Notes: generated by a model not told the origin, from the sequence alone. A stretch of DNA of 64,000 bases from Sapria himalayana (GCA_029783825.1 JAREIK010002640.1:341469-405468), one strand, 5' to 3'. Shown: positions 14,601-30,323, numbered from the stretch's first letter. Made by a program: numbers and translations.

Positions 14601-17600
14601 TAGCCATGCAGATAGTTAGACAGATAGATAGTTAGTTAGATAAAGAAATAGGCATAAAGATAGACAGACCAATATACTAATAGATAGACAAATAGATATA
14701 CAAACAGATAGATAGATAGACAAAAAGAAAGATATATAGACAACTTGATTTATAAAAAAATATATAGATAGATAGACAAATAGATAGGTATACAGACAGC
14801 CAGATAGATAGATATATAGATAGGTAGACAAATAGATAGATATATAGACAGCCAGATAGATAGATAGATATATAGATATACAGATACACAGACAAATACA
14901 AAGATAGAAAGACATATAGATAAATAGATTGATAGATAGATAAATAGATAGATTGACAGACATTTAGACAAATAGATAGATAGATAGATAGACAGATAGT
15001 CAGAAAGATATACAGATAGATAGATAGACATATAGATAGACAAGCAGATAGATAGATAAATAGACAAATTGATAGACAGATTAAAAGACAGATAGTCAGA
15101 CATATAGATAGAAAAATCGATATACAGATCGACAAATAGATAGATAAAGAGATATACACACTAATAGATAGACAGATATATAAATAGATAGTCATATAGA
15201 TAGACAAATAAAAAGGAAAAAAGATAGACTGTGAGATAGATAGACAGATATACTGACAAATTGACAGATAAATAGATATACAGATAGATAGACAGAGAGA
15301 CAGATAGGTAGACAGATAGAAAGATAGATAGAGAAATAGATTGATAGACATACCGATAGATAGACAGACAGATAGATAGATAGACAGATACACAGATATA
15401 TAGATAGATCAATAGACAAATAGACAGACGAATAGATAGATAGGTAGATATAAAGATAGATAGACATTTAGATAGACAGATAGATAGATAGAAAGATAAA
15501 TAGACAAATAGATAGATAGTTTAATAGACAGACATATAGACTGATTGATTGATTGATTGACAGATAGATAGATAGAAAGATAGATTGAAAGATAGGTAGA
15601 TAGATAGACAGACATATAGTCAGACATTTACACTCACAAATAGAAATACAAATACATAGACAAATAGATAGATAGATAGATAAATAGATAGACAGACAGA
15701 TAGATAGATAGATAGATATCGAGATTGACAAAAAGATACACAAATAAATAGATAGATAGATAAACAAATAGATTAACACAAGTTTGACAAACAGATAAAG
15801 AGATAGATTGATAGATTGAAAGCCAGATAAATTGACATATAGATAGACATTTAGATAGATAGATAGACAGATAGATAGATAGCCTGATAGACAGACAGAT
15901 ACACAGACAATTAGATAGATAGATAGATAGATAGATAGACATGTAGATAGATAGACATATAGACAGACAAATAGATAGACAGTTTGAAAAACTCATCATC
16001 AGACAGATAGATCGATAGATCTATATATAGATCGACAAATAGATAGAAAAATAGATATACACACTAATAGACAGACAGATAGATAAATAGATAGACATAT
16101 AGATAGATAGACAGAAAGACAAAAAGATAGATAGAGATAGATAGACAGACAAATAGACAGATAGATAAATAGATAGATAGATATATAGACAAATAGATAA
16201 ATAGACAAATAGAAAGATAGACCGATAAACATATAGATAGAAATACTAATAGACAGATAGATATACATACTGATAGACAAACAAATAGACCGACAAATAG
16301 ACAGACATATAGACAGATAGGTAGACATACAGATAAACAAATAGATAGACAAACATATAAATAGACAAAGAGATAGATAGATAAACATATAGATATATAG
16401 ATAGATAGAGAAATAGATAGATAAATAGATAGATAGCTAAAAAGATAGATTGTTAGACAAACATATTGACATAGAATTAAATAGACATACAAATAGATAG
16501 ACAGATAGACAGAAAAATAGAAAGACATATAGACAGACATATAGATAGACTTATAAATAGACAGATTGATAAAAAAATAGACAATTAGATAAAAAGACAA
16601 ATAGATAGATAAATAAATAGACAGATAGATAGAGAGATAGAAAGATAGATAGAAGGATAGATAGACAAATAGAGAGACAGATAGATAGACAGATAGACAT
16701 ATAGACAACCATATGTATAGCTAGATAAATAGAGAGATAAACAGATAGACATACATATAGATAGATAGAAAGATAGACAGACAGATGGACTAACAGATAA
16801 ATAGATATATAGATTGATAGACAGATAAATAGATAGATAATAGATAGATAGACATATAGAAAGAAATATAGATAGACAAATAGATTGTCAGACACATAGA
16901 TAGACAAATAGTCAAACATATAGTGAAACTGAAAAAAAGATAGATAGATATAAAAATAGATTGATTGATTGATTGACACATAGACAGATAGAAAGATAGA
17001 AAGCCACCCAAATAGACAAAAAGATAGATAGATATTTTGAAAGATAAACATATAGATAGACAGACTGATAGACAGACAAATAGACAAATAGATAGATAAA
17101 TAGATAGACAGATAGATAGATGGACAGATAAATAGATATACAAACATATAGTTATCAGAATAAACAAACAAATAGACAGACATATAAATAGATAGATAGA
17201 CAAATAGATACGCGGATAGATAAACAGTCAGATAGATAGACAAATATATAGACAAATAGACAAAAAAATAGAAACATAGATAGATAAATAGATAGATAGA
17301 AAGATAGATAGATAGACAAATAGATAGATAGAAAGATATATAGATATATAAATAGGTAGATAGATCGACAGATAGTTAGATATACAAAGTCAGATAGATA
17401 GAGAGATAGATAAACATATAGAAAGATAGATAGAAAGATAGATAGATAGAAAGACATACAAAAAGATAGATAAAAAGACAAATAGATAGATAGACAGACA
17501 GACGATAGATAGATAAATAGAAAACTTGACATATAGATAGAAGACAAATAGATAGATAGCTAGAAAGACATATAGACAAACATATAGACAGATATATAGA

Positions 17601-18388
17601 TATACGAAAAGATAGACATATTAACAGATAGATATATAGAATAATAGATAGGTAAATAGACATAAAGATAGATCATATAGATAGATATACAGACATATAG
17701 ACAGATAGACAAATAGATAGATAGACATATAGAAAAATAGTTAAATAAAAAAAGGGAGAAAGATAGATAGATAGACACATAAACACGTAGATACAAAAAA
17801 AGATAGAGAGATAAACTGATATATAATCAAACATATAGACAGACAGATAGACAGATAAATAGAAAAATTGATAGACAAACAAATATCTAGATAGATAGAA
17901 AGACATATAGACATACAGATAAACAAATAAATAGACACATAGATAGAAAGATAGATAGACCGATAGAAAGATAGGCTGATAGACAGACATATTGATAGAA
18001 TGATAGATAAACAAAAAGACATACCGATAGACATATTGATAGACATACAGACAAATAGACAGATAGACAGATAGATAGATAGATAGACAGATAGATATAC
18101 AGCCAGATAGACATAGAGATATGCAAATAGATAGATAGATATATAGATAGATAGAGAGATTTACAAACAGATAGAAAGAGAGATAAACAGACAGATAGAA
18201 AGGTATATACACAGATAGAAAGACAAATAGATAGAAAAATAGACAAATCGATGTAAAGATAGATAAACAAATAGATAAATAGACAGATAGACTAATAGAT
18301 AGACAAACAAATAGACATTCAGATAGATAGAAAGATAGATAGATAGATAGACAGATAGACATATTGATATATCTATAGACAGATAGAT

Positions 18389-18419
<31 letters not shown>

Positions 18420-19311
18420 AAGATAAACAGATAGATAGATAAATAGATAGACAAATTGGGAGATACATAGACTTAAAGATAGACATAAAGATAGACATAA
18501 AGATAGAATGTCAAATAAACAAATAGAAAGACAGATGGACAGACAGAAAGATATAAAAATAGAAATTCAGAAAAATAGATAGGTAAATATATAGATAGAC
18601 ATACAGATAGACAAATAGATAGATAGTCAGCTAGACAGACATATTGATAGGTAAATAGACAGATAGATAGAATATTAAACAGATTGATAGAAAGACAGAT
18701 AGATAAGTAGATAGATAGATTGACAGATAAACAGATAGATAGATAGACAGATAGATAGATAGACAGATAGATAGACAGATAGATAGATAGACATATAGAT
18801 AGATAGAAAGATAGAGAGATAGATGAATAGACAGACTAATAGAAAGACAGGTAGGTGGACAAATAGACAGACAGATAGATAGACATATAGATGGATATAT
18901 ATAGACAACCAGATAGATAGATAGATAGACTAACAGATAGACATACAGACATACATATAGATAGAGCGATAGATTGGCAGATAGATAGAAAGATAGATAA
19001 ACAGATAGATAGATAAATAGATAGATAGACACATAGATAGATAGATAGATAGACAGACACATAGACAAATAGTGTGATAGACAAATAGATAGATAAATAT
19101 ATAGATAGATAGATAGACAGATAGACAGATAAATAGTCAGAAAGATATACAAATAAGTATACATATAGTTAGATAGATAGAGAGAGAGATAGGAAAGAAA
19201 GTTAGACAAGCATATAGTCAGATAGATAGACACATAGAAGGACAGATAGAGATACATATAGAAGAATAATTAGATAGACAAAAATATAGACAGATAGAGA
19301 TATAGACAGAC

Positions 19312-19343
<32 letters not shown>

Positions 19344-19501
19344 AAATAGATATACAGATACAAAAATAGATAGATAGATAGATAGATAGACAAATATATA
19401 GATAGATATATAGACAGATAGGTAGATAAAAAGATATATAGATAGATAGACACATAGATAGAAAGATAGATAGGCAGATAGACAGATAGACAGATAAATT
19501 G

Positions 19502-19532
<31 letters not shown>

Positions 19533-22500
19533 GATATATAGATAGACAGATGGATAGATAGATAGATAGACGTATAAATAGATTGATTGAAAGATAGATA
19601 TACACACAGATAGACAAATAGAGAGACAAACAAATAGGAAACAAATATACAAAAAGAAGGATAGATAAATAAATAAATAAATATATATATATATACAAAT
19701 AAACAAATAGATAATTAGATGTATAAAAGTTAGATATATAGATAGACAGATAGATAGATATATAGGCATATAGACAGATAGATAGGCAGATAGACAGATA
19801 GATAGACATACAAATAGACAAATATATAAATAGACAAATATATAGATAGACAAATATATAGATAGACAAATTTATAAACAACTGGATAGACAGATACATG
19901 GATGGATAGACAAATTTATGAACAATAAGATAGATAAATAGATAGATAGATAGATTGACAAATAGTTAGACATATAGATAGACAGACAAATAAATTAAAT
20001 AGATAGATAGATATATATATATATATATATAATATATAGAGAAATAGACATAATGATATACAGATAGATAGATACATAGACAGACATATAGAAAACTGAT
20101 AGACATACAAATAGAAAGACATATTGAAAGATAAATAGATATATAAAAAGATTGACACACAAAAGACATAATGATAGACATATAGATCGATAGAAAGATA
20201 GAAAGACAAATAGTCAGACTTATAGATAGATAGACAAACTAATAGATATATAGACAGATAGATAGACAAATAGATAGATAGATATATATATATATATATA
20301 TATAAAGAAAGACATACAGATTGATAGATAGACAGGCAAATCGACATTAAGAGTGAGATACATATAAAAAGACAAATAGATAGTAGATTGACAAACAGAC
20401 AGATAAATTGATAGTCAGATAGAAAGATAGATAGATAGTTAGTTAGATAGTTAGACAAATAGAAACACAATCAGATAAATAGAATGAAAGAGAGACAAAT
20501 AGATAGACATATAGATAGACAAACAAATAGATATATAGCTAGACAGACATAGAGACATATAGATAGAAAGACTGATACATAGACAGATAGTTAGAATAAT
20601 AGAAAGATAGACAGACATAAGATAGATAGTTAGACATAAGATAAATAGATAGATAGATAGAAAAACAAACACATAGATAGATAGATAGATAGACAATAGA
20701 CAAATAGATAGACAGACAGATAGACATATAGATTGATAGATAGAAAGAAAGATAGATAGATAAAAAATAGACAGATAATCACAAATATCAACATTCAGAC
20801 TGATGGATAGAAAGACTAATTAACACACAAAAGATATATCGACAGATAAACATATAGACATACAAATAGAGAGATAAATAGATAATTAGATGGACAAATA
20901 AATATACAGACAAAAATGCAGATAGATAGATAGATATATATACCAAATCATAGGCAGATAGATAGACACACAAAGACAGACAAATAGACACGCAAAGACA
21001 GACAAATAGACAAATAGATAGATAGATACATAGATAGATTAATAGATAGATATATAGATAGATAGGCAGATAGATAGAAAAGTAGACATATAGATAGGTA
21101 AGTAGACAGATAGACATATAGATAGGTAAGTAGACAGATAGACAAATAGAAAGAAAGACAGATAGATAGATAGATAGATAGATAGACAGAGAGATAGATA
21201 GATAGATTGATTGATAGATAGACATACATATAGAAATGAAGATAGTTAAATAAATAAATATACAGACAGATTGATAAATAGATACTCAAACAAATAGACA
21301 AATAGATATATAGATAGATAGAGAAAGATAGACAAATAAATAGATAGATAGGTAGATAGATAGAAAGATATAAAGACATATAGATAGATAGATAGATAGT
21401 TAGACATATAGATAAATAAATAGATAGATAGACAGATCGATAGATACGTAGACATTCAGATCGACGAATATATAGATAAACAAATAGACAAACAAACAGA
21501 CAACAAGATAGATAGTGAGAAAGATAGACAAATAGATAGATAGATATGTAGAAAGATAGATAGATAAATAGATATATAGCTAGATTGATTTCTAGATATA
21601 CAGATATACAAAGAGATAGATAGAATAATATATAGATAGACAGATAATATATATATATTTATTTATTTATTTATATATAGATAGACAGACAAATAGACAG
21701 ACATAAATACAGATAGAAAGACAGATAGACACATAGAAAGATAGATAGACATATAGATGGATATATACACAATGATATTGACAAATAGATAGATAGACAA
21801 AAATATAGACAGATAGATAGATTAGGTAGATAGATAGATAGATAGATAGACAGATAGACAAATAGATAAATAGGCGGATAGAAAGGAAGAAAGATAGATA
21901 GATAGACACAAACATATAGACAAATAGATTGATAGAAAAATAGACAGATAGATAGATATAGAGATAGTCATACATATAGAAAAAAGTGTCACCGATACAA
22001 CGTGATTTAGATACACAGACAGATAGACAAATAGATAGTCTGACATATAGATAGACAGACAGGTAGATAGACAGATAGATAGATAGATATATAGATAAAT
22101 AAAAGATAGATAGATATATAGATAGATAGATAAATAGATAGACAAACAGATAAACAAGAAATATAGACAAACATATAGTAGATACATAGACATACAGATA
22201 AAGAGATATATAGATATACAAATAGATACATAGATAGATAGACAGATAGTCAATTATATAGATAGACAGATAAGCAGATAGATATACAGATAGTGTGATT
22301 GACTGATATATTGATAGATACAAAAATAAATATAAAAACAGATAGATAAATAGATAGACAAATAGACAGATAGATAGACAGACTAATAGATATTTAAATA
22401 GATATGTAGATAGACTACTAGATAGATATATAGACTAAAAGATAGACAGACATATAATCAGATAGATAGACACACAGTAAGACAAAAAATTAGTCAAATA

Positions 22501-23300
22501 TATAGATAGATACATAGATTGATTGATAAATAGCCAGATAGATAAACAAACCGATAGATAAATAGACAGTAAGATATACAAACAAATAGATATATATATT
22601 GATAGATAGATATACAAATAGATAGATAGATAGATGGAGAGATAGACAAATAAATAGAATAATAGATAGAGAGATATATAGAAAGAATGATAGACAGGTA
22701 GATAGATAGAATGTTCGTCAGATAGATAGACAAACAGATAGATTGATAGATAAATAGATAGATAGAGAGACATATACATAGACACATAGACTAATAGATA
22801 GATATAAAAATTGACTGATAGATAGATAGACAGAAAGACAAATAGATAGACAGTTAGTAAGATAGATAGATAGATAGAGATATAACTTGTCATATAGATT
22901 GACAGACACATAGTTAGGTAGGTAGATAGATATTTAGACAAAAAGTTAAATATACATATATATAGACAAATAGATATACAGATAGATAGAGTAATAGATA
23001 GATATATAAATTGATAGATAGATAGATAGACATATAGATATACAGATAGATAGAAAGATAGATAAATAGATAGAAAGATAGATAAATGGACAAATAGACA
23101 CACAAATAGATAGATAGATAGATAGATATATAGATGGATATATAAACAACCAAATAAATAGATAGATAGATTGATTGATAGATTGATTGATAGGTTGATA
23201 GATAGATAGATAGACAGACAGAGAGATATGCATATAGATAGACAGATAGGCAAAAAGACAGATAATAGACAAACAAATAGACAGATAGATAGATAGATAT
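11169..23300 (+). repeat. Degenerate GATA/GACA array, block 2
   Basis: This continues the same array after the solo LTR, in the same orientation as block 1. It holds short pure TA runs (about 11589-11614, 20022-20035 and 20281-20303), a GATT run (19313-19342) and a 28-bp duplication at 21085-21140 (unit GACATATAGATAGGTAAGTA followed by GACAGATA). A short island at about 21980-22010 does not fit the four-base pattern. The block ends at an abrupt orientation switch at 23300/23301. No gene, RNA or regulatory element is recognised in these 12 kb. Confidence 0.97.
21085..21140 (+). repeat. 28-bp perfect tandem duplication
   Basis: A 28-bp unit starting GACATATAGATAGGTAAGTA occurs at 21085 and again at 21113 with no differences that I can see. 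The words GGTA and AGTA are uncommon in the array, which makes this a recent local duplication. Confidence 0.82.
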
Positions 23301-23314
23301 ATGTCTATCTATCT
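23287..23314. other. Strand-switch junction of the GATA array (left)
   Basis: The + strand reads AGATAGATAGATAT up to 23300 and ATGTCTATCTATCT from 23301, so the array turns from purine-rich GATA to pyrimidine-rich TATC with no spacer. The two 14-base arms are complementary apart from one mismatch. Beyond the simple repeat the arms do not mirror each other in rare words, so this is a junction of oppositely oriented arrays, not a long palindrome. Confidence 0.88.
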
Positions 23315-26300
23315 ATATATCTATCTTCTAGCTATCTATCTATTGATTTGTTTATTTATCTATATGTCTATTTGTCTATCTATATATCTATTTATCTGTC
23401 TATCTATCTATCTGTCTATCTATCTATCTAATTATAAGTTTATCTTTCTATGTATCTATCTGTCTATTGGTCACTCTATCTGTCTATCTATATGTCTGTC
23501 TATCTGTTGTCATCTATCTATCTATGTGTCTATCTATCTATCATTTTATCTATCTGATTATCTCTATGTTGGTCTTTCTATTTTTCTATATGTCTATTTA
23601 TCTGTATATCTATATGTCTATCTATCTTTCTATCTATCTATCTGATCATCTTTCTATCTATCTATCTGTCAATCTGTATATTTATATGTCTCTCTATCTG
23701 ACTATTTATCTATCAATCTATCTATATATCTATTTATCTATTTGTCTATCTTTCATTCATTCTCTCTATCTATCTATTGTTCTATCTATTTTTGTATCTA
23801 CATTTTTATATGCGTGTCAATGTGTATGTCTATCTGTCAGTCAATATGTCTACCTATCTCTCTATCTATATCTCTTTATCTGTCTATCTCTCTGTCTGTC
23901 TATTTGTCATTCTTTTCTATCTATATATCAGTCTGTCTATATGTCTATAAGTCTCTCTATCTCTCTATGTGTCTATTTGCCTATCTATTTATCTATCTAT
24001 ATATCTGTCTATATTTTTGCCTATATCTCTCTCTATATGTGTGTCTATCTGTCTATCTAAATGTCTCTCTATTTATCTATCAATTTATGTATCTATCAAT
24101 TAGTCTAATTGTCTCCCTATCTAACTGTCTATCTATCTGTCTATATATCTATCAGTCTATATGTCGATGTATCTATATGTCTATCTATCTGACTATTTGT
24201 ATCTATTTATATCTTTTTATCTACCTATCTTTCAATCAGAATATCTATATACTTATCTGTCTATCTTTATATTTGTCTATTTGTCTATTTATATATAGAT
24301 GTTTATCTTTATCTATATATTTGAATATTTGTTTCATATATCTGCCTATATATTCTTTTTTGTATCTATCTTCCTATCTATCTGTCTGTCTACTTTCTAT
24401 CATTATGTTTATTTATCAATATATATGTTTATATATATGTCTATTTATTTTTCTATTTATCTAGCTATGTATCAATCTGTTTATCTACCTATATATCTGC
24501 ATGTATATATTTATATATCTATCTGTCTATTTATATATCTATTTATTTATCTATTTTTCTATCTATATGACTATATATTTGTCAAACTATTTGTCTATCT
24601 ATCTATCTATGACTCTGTTTATATATATGTCTGTATATATATTTGCATGTCTATCAATCTGTCTGTCTATCTATCTATCTGTCTATTTATCTCACTATCT
24701 ATCTATCCTATGTTTGTCTATCTATCTGCTTATCTGTGTGTCTATATATTTGTCTATCTATCAATCAATTTGTATATATGTTTGTCTATATGTTTATCTA
24801 TCAGTCTATATATCTGTCTATGTATCTATTAATTTATCTATCTATCTATTTATCTATATATCTATTTATCTGTAAGTCTTTGTGTCTATCTATCTGTCTA
24901 TATATCTGTCTATTTATCTGTTTGTCCATCTACATGTCTATTTATTTGTCTATTTGTCGGTCTTAATATCTATTTTTCTAACTATCTATCTGTCTATCTT
25001 TCTGTCTAAGTATCTATCTGTCTGTATGTCTATATATTTATCTATCTGTTTATTTGTCTGTCTATCTGTCTATCTATAAGAATGTCTATCTCTCTATCTA
25101 TATGTCATCCTATATGTTTGTTTATCTATCTATCTATCTATTGATCTATCTATATGTATGTCTATTTGTGTATCTATCTATCTTTCCATTTGTCTATCTC
25201 TATGTCTGTCTATCTGTGTATGTCTATATTTCTTTCTATTTGTGTATTCTTTTAGTTTTTTATTTGTTTGTCTAAATATATGTTTATCTATCTATCTATC
25301 TATTTGTTTGTTTGTTTATATATGTATCTGTGTATATGTATGTCTATCTGTCTATCTATTTGTCTATCAATCAATCTATCTATATATCTATCTATTTGTC
25401 TATATACCTGTCGGTCTATGTATATACCTGTCTATCTATCTTTCTATCTGTCTATCTATCTATAAGTGTTACTATCTATCTAAATGTCTGCCTATCTGTC
25501 TTTCTATCTGTCTATATATCTATGTTTATATCTATATGTCTATCTATATGTTTGTATATGTATATGTATATGAATCTATCTATTTGTTTGTCTATTTGAC
25601 TATCAAACTATCTGTCTATTTATCTGTATATCTGTGTGTTTATATGTCTCTATATTTGTCTGTATAATTATTTATCTATCTGTCTGTCTATCTGTCTATC
25701 TATCTGTGTGACTATTTATCAGTCATCAATTTTTCTGTCTGTCTATTTATTTGTCTCTGAATCTATTTATTTATCAATCTGTTTATCTATATGTGTGTGT
25801 GTGTGTCTATTTATCTCACCTATCTACTGTCTATCTATCTATCTATCGATCTATATATCTATCTATGTGTTTGTCAATCTGTCTGTCTATCTATTTGTTA
25901 ACCTATCTATTTATCTATTTGTCTATATACATGCATATCTATCTATTTATATTTCTATCTATTTGTCACACCTATCTATCTTATAATATATCTCTCTATC
26001 TGTCTGTCTATATAACTTTCTATCTGTCTATCTATTTATCTATTTATCTGTCTATCTATCTATTTATTTATTTGTCTATCTGTCTGTCTATCTATTTGAT
26101 ATCTATCTATCTATATGTCTATCTTTCTATTTATTTATCTATCTATATGTCTGTTTATCTCTCTGTATATATCTATCAATTTACCTATCTATCTATCTAT
26201 TTATTTGTTGATCTATCTATCTATTTAAAATTCTATCTATCTATATATCTGTCAGTCTATCTATTAGTCTATCTGTCTGTCTATTTGTATATCTATCTAT

Positions 26301-28305
26301 CTGTCTATCAGTTTGTTTATCTGACTATCTACTATGTAGGTCTACCTATCTATATGTTTATCTGTCTATCTATCTGTCTATATATATATATATATATCAT
26401 TCAATATATCTGTCTATATATCTGTATATCTGTCTATCTATCTATCTATCTGAAAATCTATCCATCTATCTATCTGTATATTTGTCTTTCCACTATCTAT
26501 CTATCTATCTATTTATTGATCTGTCTATTTGTTTATCAATCTAGTCATTCTATTTGTCTGTCTATCTATCTGTCTATATGTATATATCTATATATCAATT
26601 TGTCTGTCTATATGTCAGTATATCTATCAATCTATATATATTTCTATTTGTGTATCTATCTGCCAGTCTATATTTCTATCTATTTTTCTATCTATCGATC
26701 AGTCTATCTATCTATCTATCTATCTGTCTATTTGTATGTATATCTATTTATTTAATTATATGTCTATCTATTTGTCTGTCTATCTATCTAAATATCTTTC
26801 TATTGATTTGTCTATCTATCTATTTTTTATAAGTCTATTTGTATGTCTTTTTATCTCATATATATCTATTTGCCTATTTGCCTCATCTATCTATATATCT
26901 ATCTGTCTATCTATCTATCTATCTATTTGTATATATGTTTTTCAATCTATCTATATGTACATATGTTTGTCTATCTATCTATCTATCTATATGTCTATCT
27001 ATTTATCTATGTTTCTATCTATCTATGTATCTATCAAACTTTTTATCTGTATGTCTATATGTCTGTCTATCTGCCTCTCTATATGTGTGTCTATCTGCCT
27101 CTTTATATGTTTGTCTATCAGTATGTCTATTTGTCTATATATTTGTCTTTGTATATGTCTATATGTCTTTCTATATATATGTTTATCCATCTATCTATAT
27201 ATCTGGCTGTCTATCTATTTGATTATATGTCTTACTATATGTTTGTTTATATGTCATTGTTTATATCTTTCATTATGTCTCTCTATCTAATATCTATCTT
27301 ATCTGCCTATTTGTCAGTCTAATTGTCTGTCTATCTTTCAATCTTTTTGTCTGTCTATCTATCTGTCAATCTATCTGCCTAATTTTCTAAATATCTATCT
27401 GTCTAACAATATGTCTGTCTATCTATATTTCTGACGGATTATATGTCTACCTATCTGTCAATCTATCTATCTATTTATATGACCATTTTATCTCTGTATA
27501 TCTATTTGCCTATTTGTTTTATCTATCTGTCTGTTTATCTATTTATCTATCTATATATCTATTTGTCTATCTATCTATCTAGATATGTGTCTGTCTATAT
27601 TTTTCTCTATCTATCTATCTATCTATATATATGTTTGTCTATATGCCAATCTATCACTCTGACTATCTGTCAATATATCTATCTATTTATGTGTTTATCT
27701 ATCTATATATCAATCTATTTGTCTATCTATCTGTCTATGTCTTTATTTATATGTCAGTCTATCTATCTATTTGTATATCTATCTTTCTATCTTTCTATCT
27801 ATCTATCTGTCTATCTGTTTGTCAAAAAATTTGTATATCTATTTATCTATATGTATGTCTATATGTCTATCTACATGTATGACTATCTATCTATCTATCT
27901 ATCTGTCTGTCTAATTATCTATCTTTCTATCTTTATATCTGAATATTTATTTGTTTGTCTATCTGTATATAATTTTGTGTGTCTCTCTGTCTATTTACGG
28001 GTGTATCTATCTATCTTTCTATCTATATGTCTATATATATGTCTATATATATGTCTATCTAAAAATTGGTCTATAAGTTTGTCTATCTTTATGTCTACAT
28101 GTCAGAATATCAATCTATTTATCTGTCTCTCTATATTTCTATCTATCTATATATCAATCTATATTTATATATGTCTATCTATCTATCTGTCAATCTATAT
28201 GTCTATCTGTCTATCCATCTATCTGTCTATCTATCAGTCTTTTTATCTATTTGTCTATTTGTCATATAGTCTATCTTTTTGTCTATCTGTATGTGATCTA
28301 TCTAT

Positions 28306-28330
<25 letters not shown>
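23301..28330 (-). repeat. Degenerate TATC/TGTC array (inverted orientation), block 3
   Basis: This is the same repeat family as blocks 1 and 2 but with the + strand reading TATC/TGTC. The + strand now carries the long artefactual stop-free frames, the longest about 330 codons. The block grades into a (TTTA)n run at about 28305-28342 and then into AT-rich satellite DNA. Confidence 0.97.
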
Positions 28331-28340
<10 letters not shown>

Positions 28341-29385
28341 TTCATTTATATTTATATTTATATATTCATACAAGTAGTTATATTTAGTTATACATAAATA
28401 TATACAATGTAATAAACAAATATATAGATTTACATATATGTATACATATATGTATAAATAGTTAAAAAAAAGTTATATTTAATTATATAAAGTTTTATTT
28501 AGTCTTACAAATATTTATATATAGCTATACACATATAATTAAAAATAATAATGTATGTTTTTATCCATGTAATTATAAATATATTTACATGTGGTTTTAC
28601 ATATAGTTACACATATAGTTATACTTATATTTATACATGTAGGTATATATATTTATTCATATAATTTTATATATTTATACATATAGTTATGTATAGGTAT
28701 AGATATAGTAAAATACCTTTTTTATATACTAATATATATAAATGTATATTAAATAAATGATGTAAATTATATATTTAAATATAGTTATGTATAAAGCTTT
28801 TATAGTTATATATATAATAAGATACAATTATTTATAGTTATATGTTATTAAACATATAGTATTTATAGCTATGAATATTTTTATATACTTAAACATATAG
28901 TTATATTTAAATATATTCATACAAATAGTTATACATAAATATATAAAGTTATAAATAAATGTATAGATTTACAAATATGTATACATAGTTATAAATATAG
29001 TTATATTTAATTATATAGAGTGTTATATAGTTATACAAATATTTATATATAGTTATACAAAAATTTATATATAGTTATACACATATAGTTAAATTTAATG
29101 TCGTATGTTATTATACATGTAATTATAAATATAGTTACATGTGGTTATACATATATTTACAAATATTGTTATACTTATATGTATACATGGAGGTATATAT
29201 ATTTTTTATATAATTTTGTATATGTATACATATAGTTATCTAGAGGTATATATATGGTAAAAAACATTTATATATACTAATATAAAAAAATGTATATTAA
29301 ATATATGTTGTTAATTATATTTTTTAATATGGTTATGTATAATATTTTATAGTAATACATTTAGTCAAAGACAATTATTTATAGT
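28331..29385. repeat. AT-rich satellite, unit about 545 bp (copies 1 and 2)
   Basis: After the (TTTA)n run the sequence becomes an AT-rich satellite. The landmark TTATACATAAATATATA occurs at 28388 and 28929 (541 bp apart). Each is preceded by ATATTCATACAA.TAGTTA and followed by the same series of segments, including TACATGTGGTT.TACATAT and ACAATTATTTATAGTTATAT. Copy 2 is interrupted at its end by the ARF retrocopy and the family resumes after it. No coding signal is seen. Confidence 0.85.
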
Positions 29386-29402
29386 TATATGTTCTTGTAC
29401 CT
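29386..29402. repeat. Target-site duplication, left copy, of the ARF retrocopy
   Basis: TATATGTTCTTGTACCT here matches TATATGTTCTTATACCT at 30307-30323 in 16 of 17 bases. Direct repeats of this length at both edges are typical of LINE-driven retroposition. Confidence 0.88.
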
Positions 29403-30306
29403 TTGTGATTCAATGGCAAAAAGACTCAAAACAGAAAACAAACAAGTTTGGCTTACAACAGATCATAACAATGTAACTGTGGTCTTGTATTTCAGGAGTG
29501 CAATATATAAATATAAATACAATTTGAATCCACCTAGAAACAAATGATGTCATCCACATAACAGAACAAAACTCAAGCAAAATAGGCAAAGATTAGATCC
29601 ACATCCAGATATGTCAACAAAGTTTTCCTCATCCTGCTAAAATTATTTTTGATGTGCTGGCAATGTAATTGGAAAAACAATCAAGATCCTTGTAGAGACC
29701 CTCGCCAGAAGTAGCACAAGTGCTCTGAATGTGCCAATGGCATTGGAGAAGAGAGTGAAGTCCTAGCTTGTCAGTAATTTCAGCTGCATTCATCGCATTA
29801 GGAAGATCTTGCTTATTGGGAAACACTAGTAAAATTTCATCTCAAAGCTTTTACATGTTTAGCATCATATGCAACTCATCTATGGCTTCAACTACTCAAT
29901 CTCTGTCATTGCTATCCACCACAAATATGAGACCTTGGGTATTTTGGAAGAAATCCCTCCAGAAAGGGTGAATCTTGTCTTGACCCCCAACATCCCACAC
30001 AGTGAAATTTATGTTTTTGTATTTATTAGTCACTACATTGAAGACAATAGTAGGAATTGTAGTAACAATTTCACCAATCTTCGACTTATACAGAATGGTT
30101 ATCTTTGCACCAGCATCAAGACCTTGTATCAAGATCTTAATCTCCTTGTTGGCAAACAGCCTGCTGAACAGCCTTGTGAATGTAAACCCCATTTCTTTTA
30201 CTAAATCTCAATCCCTTTATCATATGGCAGTAAAGAGATCTGATGAGAGAAAAAAATAGAATCAATAGACCTCAAGAGATGGTCACCAGAGAGAGAGGTC
30301 AACCCA
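29403..30306 (-). pseudogene. ARF1: Processed retropseudogene of an ARF1-type small GTPase
   Basis: The minus strand carries an intronless copy of a plant ADP-ribosylation factor mRNA: leader (30306-30193), reading frame from the ATG at 30192 to a TGA at 29629-29631, and 3' untranslated sequence down to 29403. ARF1 proteins are about 181-residue GTPases that drive vesicle coat assembly on Golgi membranes. Recognisable features are the Gly2 myristoylation site ([13 protein letters not shown]), [12 protein letters not shown] and the CATSG loop. The frame is never shifted but has three premature stops, at codons 99, 114 and 117; the first and third look like CGA-to-TGA changes. The P-loop reads GLDAGAKI instead of GLDAAGKT, which would abolish nucleotide binding, and the C-terminus is altered and slightly extended. 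Flanking 17-bp duplications and lack of introns identify a retrocopy. No clear poly(A) remains. It is almost certainly non-functional. Confidence 0.93.
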
Positions 30307-30323
30307 TATATGTTCTTATACCT
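30307..30323. repeat. Target-site duplication, right copy, of the ARF retrocopy
   Basis: TATATGTTCTTATACCT is the partner of 29386-29402 with one G/A difference. Satellite sequence resumes immediately after it. Confidence 0.88.
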
